Below, one piece after another: positions 55,601-62,231 of a stretch of DNA of 64,000 bases. Within the stretch, counting starts at the first letter, position 1. Every line of letters starts with the position of its first letter. The notes below the pieces were generated by a model. It saw only the letters and a list, made by a program, of their open reading frames with translations. It made no database searches and was not told the DNA's origin. The DNA is from an uncultured Myxococcales bacterium (lineage in GTDB: Bacteria > Myxococcota_A > UBA9042 > CAIXZC01). The translations under genes were made by a program, and so were the position numbers. Where the stretch lies: positions 1-64,000 of the forward strand of contig CAITUV010000074.1 of NCBI GenBank assembly GCA_903895725.1. Reading direction: 5' to 3'.

Positions 55601-57636
55601 TTGCAGTTGTCACCGGGGAAGCCGACACAGGTGGGGTGCTGCGCACAGTCGTCGTCGTCGCAGTCCTTGGCACCGTCCTGATCGTCGTCCAGGCTGTTGG
55701 TGCACTCCGTCTCCGTGTCGGCCAGTGGGGCAAGCTCGACGGACAGAGTGAACTGCCCGGAATCACCCGGGTAGGAGCCGTCGACTACGATGAAGTAGGT
55801 TCCTGCAGCCAGGGGAAGGGAGAGCTCGGCCGGCTCCTCTCCAGACGTGGTGCAGGCAAGCTCCTTCCCGGTGGAGCATCCGGAATCGAGGAGGTAGAAG
55901 GCGGGATAGACCAGCCCTTCGAAATCGTGGCTGGCAGTCAGCCACATGGGATCGGACAGAGTGAACGAGAAGACCATATCGGGCGAGGCCTTGGTATCGG
56001 CCGAATCGCAGCTCCCGGTCAGGTCCTTCTTCATGGGGGACGTGTTTCCCTTGTAGGTGATGGAGACCACTTCGCCCTTGTCGATCACCGGGCCGTTGAA
56101 AAGTTCGTAGGGGTCTGTACAGGTTTCTCCGGCGGCCTTGGCGCACAGCGGGGAGGCCAGGCAGTCCTTGTCGTTGCAGTCGAGGAGCGTGTCCCCGTCG
56201 TCATCGATGCCGTTGTTGCAGGCCGTCTCCTTGGCGGCCGGTGCGAAGGTTTCGATGTGGATCCCGTAGTCCCCTGCGTCTCCCGCGAATCCTCCGTCCA
56301 CGACGATGTTGTAGACGCCAGCGGGAAGCACGGTCACGGCCTGGAGGGGCTCGATGCTGCTGGCCACCTTGCAGAACAGCTCGGAGGAGCAGCCCTCGTC
56401 GAGAATGTAGACGGCCGGCCAACCCTCGCCCGAGAAGTCGACGGTCATGATGAGGCCGACGGGCTCGCCCAGCGTCAGCTTGTGGACCGCATCGGGGCTG
56501 CCGAGCGTGTCCTCGCCGCAGCTGCCGGACAGGTCGTCGGCCATGTCGGCGGTGGAGGCGGAGAAGTCGACGATTCCTGTCAGCATGAGAGGTTTGCCCT
56601 GGTAGAGGGTGTAGGCCGTCTCACACGTTTCCCCGTCGGGCATGCAGGCGAGGTCGAACTCGCAGTCCGGATCCTCGCAGTCCGCAAGCTCATCCGTATC
56701 GTCGTCAGTCTGGTTGTCGCAGTCTTCGAAGCAGATCCAGGCTCCGGGCTGGCAGATTCCACCGACGCACGTGTCGCCCTGCGTGCAGTCATCGAGGTCA
56801 TCGCAAACGGAATCGGTGTTGACGAACTGGCAGCCATTGACCGCACTGCACGTTTCCTCGGTGCAGGGGCTCGAGTCGTCGCACGCCGCATCGTCCGGCG
56901 TGTGGACGATCGCATCCTTGCCCTCGTCGCAGGTATCCACCGTGCAATCGATGCCGTCGGAAAGGTCCGGTTCGACTCCGGCGAGGCAGTCCCCGTTGGC
57001 CGGGTCGCACGATTCCGTCCCGTTGCAGAACTGCTCGTCGTCGCAGGACTTCGGCTCTCCCTGGCACTTCCCGAGAGCGCACTGGTCGTTGACGGTGCAC
57101 GGATTGGCATCATCGCACGAGGCCACGTTGTTGGTGTGGATGCACCCGGCTTCCAGCAGGTCGCAGGCGTCATCGGTGCAGGGATTGCCGTCGTCGCACA
57201 GGGTGTTGTCCGGGGTGTGCGTGATGTCGTCCTTGTCCTCGTCGCACTGGTCCACGGTGCAGTCGATGCCGTCATCCATCGCAGGGGGAGTCCCGGCAAG
57301 GCACTGCCCGGACTGGGGGTCGCATTTCTCCGAACCGTTACAGGCCTGACCGTCATCGCATTTCACGGCCATGCCCCCGCACGTCCCGTCAGTGCACTGG
57401 TCGTTCTCGGTGCACGGATCGCCGTCATCGCAGGTGGCCTCGGTCGGGGAGAACTGGCAGAAGCCCTCCACGCAGGCGCCGGTCTCGCAGGGATTGTCGG
57501 TCACACAGTCCGAGTCGGCCTGGCACGACTGCGCATCCGGGGGGACGACCTCCCCTCCACCGTTAGAGCACCCGGTCAGCAGAAACCACATAGTCAGCAG
57601 AGATACAACGCCTGTCCGACACACGCGTGCGATCAT
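52630..57636 (-). CDS. Giant lipoprotein with seven PPC-like domains and a terminal jelly roll
   Basis: A 1668-residue lipoprotein (LLTGC, Cys23). Residues about 30-300 are CDDGNPCT-type units. Then come about seven domains of 110-140 residues resembling bacterial pre-peptidase C-terminal (PPC) domains, each with a DPVFxFxL-like core, PAxYLxxxxC and GTYxVVxDG. They are separated by NGIDDDxDxxxDC calcium-loop-like spacers; the fourth has the classical SDPYEPNNTIEKA start. The C-terminal 190 residues (LPYTEDFESGGAWP, DDWWIDDLSVTC) form a MAM-like jelly roll. Its promoter is TTGAAA-N17-TATCTT. Probably a long surface adhesin or binding protein (inference). Confidence 0.85.
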   Translation of the reverse strand: MIARVCRTGVVSLLTMWFLLTGCSNGGGEVVPPDAQSCQADSDCVTDNPCETGACVEGFCQFSPTEATCDDGDPCTENDQCTDGTCGGMAVKCDDGQACNGSEKCDPQSGQCLAGTPPAMDDGIDCTVDQCDEDKDDITHTPDNTLCDDGNPCTDDACDLLEAGCIHTNNVASCDDANPCTVNDQCALGKCQGEPKSCDDEQFCNGTESCDPANGDCLAGVEPDLSDGIDCTVDTCDEGKDAIVHTPDDAACDDSSPCTEETCSAVNGCQFVNTDSVCDDLDDCTQGDTCVGGICQPGAWICFEDCDNQTDDDTDELADCEDPDCEFDLACMPDGETCETAYTLYQGKPLMLTGIVDFSASTADMADDLSGSCGEDTLGSPDAVHKLTLGEPVGLIMTVDFSGEGWPAVYILDEGCSSELFCKVASSIEPLQAVTVLPAGVYNIVVDGGFAGDAGDYGIHIETFAPAAKETACNNGIDDDGDTLLDCNDKDCLASPLCAKAAGETCTDPYELFNGPVIDKGEVVSITYKGNTSPMKKDLTGSCDSADTKASPDMVFSFTLSDPMWLTASHDFEGLVYPAFYLLDSGCSTGKELACTTSGEEPAELSLPLAAGTYFIVVDGSYPGDSGQFTLSVELAPLADTETECTNSLDDDQDGAKDCDDDDCAQHPTCVGFPGDNCKQAFPVNDGQPIMGDLIGKKLKFEGTTDGMGAHYSASCDAETAKCPDVVYKFTLASPLDITFTYDFLNTAYPAMYLLAADCDPKSALACVSGFSSAITIKKKLPVGTYYVVLDGAAVGLAPKFEPDKGPYSFTMEFAPPPDVELNCSNGLDDDVDGAPDCEDLDCKTELICSDPYEPNNTIEKAFDMGDIGDVGFPAAWGTMLYPEGDEDWYRFVISAPRFLSATADPEPVLDLKATLFDANGVPLVVADQSPVGAAETVEYGLVEAGIYYFQVKGFQQSTGGYSLVLELTPPPQAETDCNNQADDDLDAKPDCADPDCDSNPICGGGDTCQTAIDVYGGKAVGEELYGKTLTYTGSTIGNSDDFAGTCSAASAESPDSIFKLVLGTEMKVGVKLTYDSQKWPAVYILQGTCAGAEKGCAAAKAEPASLETVLGPGTWYVVLDGNWPGDAATYSVEFTFAPTWVEGDECAHPLLANEGVPISKADDGLTLTYAGSTAGLSDSLAGSCSEGSADSPDAVWSFTLTDTMDVTITHDFDSFFFPALYLFKDSCGGAELDCVTAKGDPALLDVVLEPGTWYVVLDGDFPGDAGGYTLTLKFLEHVFTESDCTNGKDDDFDTLIDCFDDECAAELSCEGETCTSAFLVNDGIPIIKANDGLELTYKGDTTGMGNEYQGSCSAATAQSPDVVFRLDLADPMNVSASADFDGIFYPAVYLFSADCVQGAEVGCAKGTSGPAQATDLILKTGTYFVVVDGSFEGDAAAYTLVLKFKKLPVSEANCTNGIDDDGDGFADCCDKECTGTQWCTETHCGDNIDNDCDLLVDCADDECVSSGFCMVLPLPYTEDFESGGAWPDGFITRGPDQACQWKLVAGGTNGFGHGMKLSWGLCSADVSYDLLTPELDVSWCDEITVTFSQKGAFLAWLLWHGIGIDDGTTTVVQEALLPQTLWASGGSHLFDVSAFEKVRVFAAYKGSEADDWWIDDLSVTCSKAKNP

Positions 57637-57703
57637 GGCAACGACTCCTATCCCTATCTCTCAGGCCGAAAGGCCCCACCCAATACCGTTCTGCAACGGC
57701 ATA

Positions 57704-57732
57704 AAGATACTCGTGCCGACGCCCCCTTTCAA
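57704..57732 (-). promoter_or_regulatory. Putative promoter for the 52630-57636 gene
   Basis: Minus strand TTGAAA (57727-57732), 17-base spacer, TATCTT (57704-57709), about 67 bases before the ATG. The leader holds a GGCC-GAAA-GGCC tetraloop hairpin. Confidence 0.5.
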
Positions 57733-57771
57733 CATCTTTGCCCGGATCGGCCGTGCCCCGCTGCCTGCGCC

Positions 57772-57800
57772 TTGACAATTGGCTTCTCCAACAATAGCTT
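57772..57800 (+). promoter_or_regulatory. Putative promoter for sucC-sucD-ndk
   Basis: TTGACA (57772-57777), 17-base spacer, TAGCTT (57795-57800), 25 bases before the ATG at 57826; AAGGGGG lies between as ribosome site. Confidence 0.55.
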
Positions 57801-57825
57801 TGCCCCGACTTCGAAGGGGGATTGC

Positions 57826-59019
57826 ATGAAGGTGCACGAGTTCCAGGCCAAGATGCTGTTCCGGGACCACGGGATACCGTGCCCCGACGGGGCGGTCGTG
57901 GAAGGCGAGGCCGATCTGGAAGGGCTGGCCGCTCGTCTTTCGGGGGATGTGTTCGTCGTCAAGGCACAGATCCACGCCGGTGGACGAGGAAAGGGAAAAG
58001 CCTGCCGGGATGGGGTCGAGGTCGGCCGCGGTGTCCATGTGGTGCGGTCGCCCGAGGAGGCCGTTCGCATCGCCCGAACACTGCTGGGGGCCACTCTCGT
58101 CACGATCCAGACGGGCAGCCGGGGCCGTCTCGTGCGAAAGGTCCTCGTGGAAAACGGAGTCGACATCGACAAGGAGTTCTATCTTGCCGCGATCCTCGAC
58201 CGGGAGACCGCAACCGTGGCGCTCATGGCTTCGGCCGAAGGAGGAACCGAGATTGAGGAGGTGGCGCGTCGGACGCCGGAGCGGATCCACACCGTCCGGG
58301 TCAATCCGCTGCTGGGATACCGGGAGTTCCAGGGACGGGTTCTGGCGCTGAAGCTCGGGCTGAGCGGGGAGGCCGTCGGACAGTTCGTGCGCCTGGCCGG
58401 GAACCTGGTCAAGCTGTTCATGGCGAAGGACTGCTCGCTGGCCGAGGTGAATCCGCTCGTGCTCACGCGCCAGGGGAACCTCGTGGCCATTGACGGCAAG
58501 CTCAACTTCGATGACAACGCGCTCTTCCGGCAGGCGGCCGTTGCCGGGCTGCAGGATGTCGGTGAGGAGGAGCCCTCCGAGGTCGAAGCGGACCGGGCCA
58601 AGCTGACCTACATCAAGCTCGACGGCAATATCGGGTGCCTGGTCAACGGTGCCGGGCTGGCCATGGCCACCATGGACATCATCAAGGAGTGCGGCGGGGA
58701 GCCGGCCAACTTTCTCGACGTGGGCGGAACGGCCACGGCGGAGAACGTGGCCAAGAGCTTCGAGATCATGCTCCGGGACAAGGTGCAGGGCATCTTCGTC
58801 AACGTGTTCGGCGGCATTGTTCGGTGCGACGTGGTGGCGCAGGGGCTCGTGGATGCGCTGTCCAAGGTGAAGCTCGACGTTCCGCTGGTGGTTCGGCTCG
58901 AAGGCAACCGGAAAGCGGAGGCTCTGGCCATCCTGGCGGGCTCCGGTCTGCCGTTGATTGCGGCGGCCGACATGAAGGACGGTGCGACGAAGATCGTTGC
59001 CGCTTGCAGGCGGGGGTAG
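57826..59019 (+). CDS. sucC: Succinyl-CoA synthetase beta subunit
   Basis: A 397-residue beta subunit (ADP- or GDP-forming), with the ATP-grasp domain at the N-terminus (MKVHEFQAKMLFRDHGIP, VVKAQIHAGGRGKGKA) and the CoA-ligase domain at the C-terminus (GLAMATMDIIKECGG, ANFLDVGGTATAENVAKSFE, GIFVNVFGGIVRCDVVAQG). With SucD it interconverts succinyl-CoA and succinate with substrate-level phosphorylation in the TCA cycle. The start is ATG 57826; the open frame upstream overlaps the divergent giant gene and is not coding. sucD follows two bases after the stop. Confidence 0.95.
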   Translation: MKVHEFQAKMLFRDHGIPCPDGAVVEGEADLEGLAARLSGDVFVVKAQIHAGGRGKGKACRDGVEVGRGVHVVRSPEEAVRIARTLLGATLVTIQTGSRGRLVRKVLVENGVDIDKEFYLAAILDRETATVALMASAEGGTEIEEVARRTPERIHTVRVNPLLGYREFQGRVLALKLGLSGEAVGQFVRLAGNLVKLFMAKDCSLAEVNPLVLTRQGNLVAIDGKLNFDDNALFRQAAVAGLQDVGEEEPSEVEADRAKLTYIKLDGNIGCLVNGAGLAMATMDIIKECGGEPANFLDVGGTATAENVAKSFEIMLRDKVQGIFVNVFGGIVRCDVVAQGLVDALSKVKLDVPLVVRLEGNRKAEALAILAGSGLPLIAAADMKDGATKIVAACRRG

Positions 59020-59021
59020 CC

Positions 59022-59903
59022 ATGGCGATTCTGCTTTCGTCCAAGACTCGGGTGGTCGTGCAGGGAATCACCGGAGGGGCCGGCAAGTTCCACACGGGAT
59101 TGATGCGGCAGTACGGCACGCAGGTCGTCGCCGGCGTGACTCCGGGCAAGGGAGGCACGCTGGCCGAAGGGGTGCCCGTGTTCGAGACCGTGCAGCAGGC
59201 CCGGGAGGCCACCGACGCCAATGCCGCCATCATCTTCGTTCCGGCGCGATTCGCGGCCGACTCGGTAGTCGAGGCCTCCGATGCTGGCATGGAGCTGGTG
59301 GTGTGCATCACCGAGGGGATTCCCGCCCTCGACATGGCCCGGGTCAAGAACCTGCTGGCCAGCCGGGGTACCGTTCTCATCGGGCCCAACACGCCCGGCA
59401 TCATCGCACCGGCCCTCCACTGCAAGATGGGAATCATGCCCGACATGATCTTCTCGCCTGGGCGTGTCGGGCTGATTTCCCGCAGTGGCACGCTCACGTA
59501 CGAGGCGGTGGACCAGCTCACCCGTCTCGGACTCGGGCAGAGCACCTGCGTGGGCATCGGCGGCGACCCGGTCGTGGGGCAGACCTTCCTCGATCTGCTC
59601 GAGCGGTTCGAGGCGGACCCGGATACGGACGGTGTCGTGCTCATCGGGGAGATTGGCGGCAACCAGGAAGAGCGCGCCGCCCGGTTCATTGCGGAGCACA
59701 TGACCAAGCCGGTCGCCGCGTTCATCGCGGGCAAGACGGCCCCGCCGGGGCGCCGCATGGGGCACGCAGGAGCCATCATCTCCGGGGGCAAGGGTACCGC
59801 AGCAGACAAGGTGGCTGCCCTGACCGAGGCCGGCATCGTGGTGGCACCCACGCCGGCCGACATCGGGGTGGCGATGAAGACGGCACTGGAACGCAGATCC
59901 TAG
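59022..59903 (+). CDS. sucD: Succinyl-CoA synthetase alpha subunit
   Basis: A 293-residue alpha subunit with the CoA-binding Rossmann fold (VVVQGITGGAGKFHT), IGPNTPGIIAP, and the phosphohistidine loop GRRMGHAGAIISGGKGTA (His near residue 248). All key residues are present. It forms a heterodimer or heterotetramer with SucC. ndk follows after 13 bases, which links substrate-level NTP formation to nucleotide exchange. Confidence 0.95.
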   Translation: MAILLSSKTRVVVQGITGGAGKFHTGLMRQYGTQVVAGVTPGKGGTLAEGVPVFETVQQAREATDANAAIIFVPARFAADSVVEASDAGMELVVCITEGIPALDMARVKNLLASRGTVLIGPNTPGIIAPALHCKMGIMPDMIFSPGRVGLISRSGTLTYEAVDQLTRLGLGQSTCVGIGGDPVVGQTFLDLLERFEADPDTDGVVLIGEIGGNQEERAARFIAEHMTKPVAAFIAGKTAPPGRRMGHAGAIISGGKGTAADKVAALTEAGIVVAPTPADIGVAMKTALERRS

Positions 59904-59916
59904 GAGGAGGGAAGGG

Positions 59917-60363
59917 ATGGGACAGACGCAGAATCTGGAGGTCGGGCCGAGCGAAAACACGCTGGCCATCATCAAGCCGAACGCGGTGAAGAAGAACGTC
60001 GCCGGGAAGATCATCTCCATGTGGGAGGATGCCGGCTTCTACATCCAGGCCATCAAGAAGGTCTGGCTCATGCCGCACCAGGCCCGGGGCTTCTACAGGG
60101 AACACGAGGGAAAGCCGTTCTTCGAAGGGCTCATCGAGTTCATGACGTCGGGACCAGTCTACCTGCTCGTGCTGGCCGCCCCCGGTGCGGTACAGCGCAA
60201 CCGCGACCTCATGGGCGCAACCGACCCGGCCAAGGCGGCGGACGGGACCATCCGGAAGCTCTTTGCCGATTCGCTGACTCAGAACGCGGTCCACGGCTCC
60301 GACAGCCTCAAGAGCGCGGAGCGGGAGATCTCGTTCTTCTTCAACACGTTCGAACTGCCATAG
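59917..60363 (+). CDS. ndk: Nucleoside diphosphate kinase
   Basis: A 148-residue enzyme transferring the terminal phosphate between nucleoside triphosphates and diphosphates. The phosphohistidine is in NAVHGSDSLKSAEREISFFF; KPNAVKKNVAGKII near the start and GATDPAKAADGTIRKLFADS are conserved. It has a slightly long N-terminus (about 12 residues). ATG 59917 is preceded by GGAGGAGGGAAGGG. Third gene of the sucCD operon; Ndk binds and works with succinyl-CoA synthetase in several bacteria (known), so the order is meaningful. Confidence 0.95.
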   Translation: MGQTQNLEVGPSENTLAIIKPNAVKKNVAGKIISMWEDAGFYIQAIKKVWLMPHQARGFYREHEGKPFFEGLIEFMTSGPVYLLVLAAPGAVQRNRDLMGATDPAKAADGTIRKLFADSLTQNAVHGSDSLKSAEREISFFFNTFELP

Positions 60364-60430
60364 GGAGCGGGGTTCGGGGTTCGGGGCTGGAGGCTCGGGG
60401 CTGGAGGCTCGGGGCTGGGGCCCGCGGGGC
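60364..60430. repeat. Imperfect GGGGCTGGAGGCTC tandem repeats before rlmN
   Basis: Units of about 7 to 14 bases (GGGGTTC, GGCTGGAGGCTCGGG) in tandem between ndk and rlmN. A related GGGGCTAGGGGCTC run follows rlmN at about 61497-61525, so the gene is flanked by similar simple repeats. Confidence 0.75.
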
Positions 60431-60460
60431 GGCCGGCCGGTGTCGCCAGGAGATGGAGCG

Positions 60461-61495
60461 GTGGAGCAGTCGAAACACCTTTCGGGAATGCTGCCCGAAG
60501 AGCTCGAGGCGTTGGCCCTTCGCCTCGGCGAGAAGCCGTACCGAGGACGCCAGCTTTTCGAGCAGATTCATGCCCGCCTTGCCGGCAGCCTCGATGACGT
60601 GACCGTTCTGCCCGGAGCGTTTCGAAAACGGCTGGCGGACGAGGGATTCTCCGCACACGGGCTTTCCATCTCCCAGGTCCTGGAGAGCACGGACACCACG
60701 ATCAAGATGGGGCTCTCCACCGTGGATGGGCTGGTGGTCGAGAGCGTCCTCATCCCCATGGAGACGGGGGCATTCACGCAATGCATGTCGAGCCAGGCAG
60801 GGTGTGCCCTGGCCTGTGAGTTCTGCATGACCGGGACTCTCGGATGGACCCGGAACCTGACGGCTGCGGAGATCGTCGACCAGCACCTCCTGGCCCTGGC
60901 CCGATTCCCGGACCGGCCGGTGAAGAACCTGGTGTTCATGGGGATGGGGGAACCCCTTCTCAACGTGGACGAGGTGGTCAAGGCCATCCGGCTTCTCCAG
61001 CACGAGAAGGCGCGCAGCCTCTCCCCGCGGCGGATCACGGTGTCGACAGCCGGGATCGTCCCGGGAATCCGGCGGCTGGGGCAGGAGGTCGACTGCCAGC
61101 TCGCCGTTTCGCTCAACGCTCCCACGCAGGAGCTGAGGGCCGAGCTGATGCCCGTTTCCCGCCGCTACCCGCTCGATGAGCTTATGGCAGCGCTCAAGGA
61201 GTTTCCTCTGCTACCCCGGCGGCGCATCACGTTCGAGTACGTCCTGTTGCCCGGAGTCAATGATTCCCCGGCCCATGCTCGTGATCTCGTTCGCCTCCTG
61301 TCCCACATCCGGTGCAAGGTGAACCTGATCCCATTCAACCCGTTCCCCGGGAGCCGCTTCGGCAGACCCTCGGATGAGTCCGTCGACCGTTTCCTCGAGC
61401 TTCTATCCGCCAAGCAGATGATGGCCACGATCCGTCGCAGCCGCGGAGCCGACATCCTGGCAGCGTGCGGGCAGTTGGCTGGAAAGAAGGGCTAG
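60461..61495 (+). CDS. rlmN: 23S rRNA/tRNA adenine-C2 methyltransferase
   Basis: A 344-residue radical-SAM enzyme that methylates C2 of A2503 in 23S rRNA and A37 in some tRNAs. The CxxxCxxC cluster motif is in GCALACEFCMTGTLG; GMGEPLLNVDEV, SLNAPTQELRAELMPVSRRY and the C-terminal cysteine in ADILAACGQL (the methylcysteine position) are all conserved. I start it at GTG 60461, with GGAG and GGAGAT upstream; GTG 60440 is also in frame. It may be read from its own promoter, since the repeat-filled gap separates it from ndk. Confidence 0.92.
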   Translation: MEQSKHLSGMLPEELEALALRLGEKPYRGRQLFEQIHARLAGSLDDVTVLPGAFRKRLADEGFSAHGLSISQVLESTDTTIKMGLSTVDGLVVESVLIPMETGAFTQCMSSQAGCALACEFCMTGTLGWTRNLTAAEIVDQHLLALARFPDRPVKNLVFMGMGEPLLNVDEVVKAIRLLQHEKARSLSPRRITVSTAGIVPGIRRLGQEVDCQLAVSLNAPTQELRAELMPVSRRYPLDELMAALKEFPLLPRRRITFEYVLLPGVNDSPAHARDLVRLLSHIRCKVNLIPFNPFPGSRFGRPSDESVDRFLELLSAKQMMATIRRSRGADILAACGQLAGKKG

Positions 61496-61528
61496 GGGCC
61501 CGGGGCTAGGGGCTCGGGGCTAGGGACC
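61496..61528. repeat. GGGGCTAGGGGCTC repeat after rlmN
   Basis: Short tandem run of GGGGCTA/GGGGCTC units between the ends of the convergent rlmN and cutA, related to the repeat at 60364-60430. Confidence 0.65.
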
Positions 61529-61843
61529 GACGCTGTCCCTGACCCAGGTGAGATACCCGTCGAAGCCGTCGACCACCGGCAGCGCGATGATTTCAGGTAC
61601 GGTGTACGGGTGTACCTGGCGGACTGCGGTCCGCAGCTCGTCGAAGCGCTCCCGCACGGTCTTCATGACGAGGAGGCACTCGGAGTCGTCCTCGATCTTC
61701 CCCTGCCATCGGTAGATGGAGCGGACGGCCGGGACGATGTTGACGCATGCGACGAGGCGGTTCTCTACCAGGTGGGAGGCGATGGCCGCGGCCCGATCGG
61801 GAGGCGCTGTGACGAGCACGACGATGACGTTGTCGGCGGTCAT
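61520..61843 (-). CDS. cutA: Divalent-cation tolerance protein CutA
   Basis: A 107-residue CutA1 protein. The family pattern is complete: VIVVLVTAPPDRAAAIASHL, RLVACVNIVPAVRSIYRWQG, a KTVRERFDELRTAVRQVHPY stretch and PEIIALPVVDGFDGYLTWV. CutA1 is a trimeric protein with copper-binding ability; its role is not firmly established. It starts 7 bases after the zinc-ribbon protein gene on the same strand, in an operon-like string with the partial surface protein gene. Confidence 0.92.
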   Translation of the reverse strand: MTADNVIVVLVTAPPDRAAAIASHLVENRLVACVNIVPAVRSIYRWQGKIEDDSECLLVMKTVRERFDELRTAVRQVHPYTVPEIIALPVVDGFDGYLTWVRDSVGP

Positions 61844-61849
61844 TGGAGT

Positions 61850-62230
61850 CTACTTCTTCTTGAACAGCGCCTCGAGCTTCTTCTTGGCATCGTCCTCGGT
61901 CTTGGGTGCTGCAGCGACCTTGTTCATGGAGATACCGAACATCTTCTCGAGTTTGGCTTTGGCCTGGTCCGCCTCGGAGGTTCCCTCCGTGTTTTGCGCC
62001 TTGAACGAGAAGTAGAGACAGAAGTTGCCTTCATCCCGGTCCCGGATGAACTCGGCACGGTCTTCGAGGCACTGGTTGTGGACGGTCGGGTCCCATTGCT
62101 GGCAGTTGCGGCAGCAGTGGAGATAAGCGTAGCAGTTGGGGCACATGTCACGGCGTCCGATCTTGACGTCGAAGTGGAGCTCCTCACTGCACTTGTAGCA
62201 CTTGTAGATGGGGTCCGGCGCGAACGGCAT
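61850..62230 (-). CDS. Zinc-ribbon protein with C-terminal helical tail
   Basis: A 126-residue soluble protein with a dense cysteine region (CYKCSEEL, CPNCYAYLHCCRNCQQWD, then HNQCLEDRAEF) that fits two zinc-ribbon knuckles. A DRDEGNFCLYFSFKAQ strand pair follows, and the tail has two similar segments ending in FGIS and LFKKK, each with KLExxF/KLExLF, which look like short interaction helices. ATG 62230 has GGGAGG upstream and overlaps the neighbour's stop region. I know similar small proteins from delta-type genomes but no assigned function. Confidence 0.7.
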   Translation of the reverse strand: MPFAPDPIYKCYKCSEELHFDVKIGRRDMCPNCYAYLHCCRNCQQWDPTVHNQCLEDRAEFIRDRDEGNFCLYFSFKAQNTEGTSEADQAKAKLEKMFGISMNKVAAAPKTEDDAKKKLEALFKKK

Positions 62231-62231
62231 C

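Noticed and set aside
55504..57825. 770-codon N-terminal extension of sucC
   Set aside because: The extension is antisense to the giant PPC-repeat gene and its promoter. The SucC family starts at MKVHEFQAK (57826), which has its own ribosome site and promoter.
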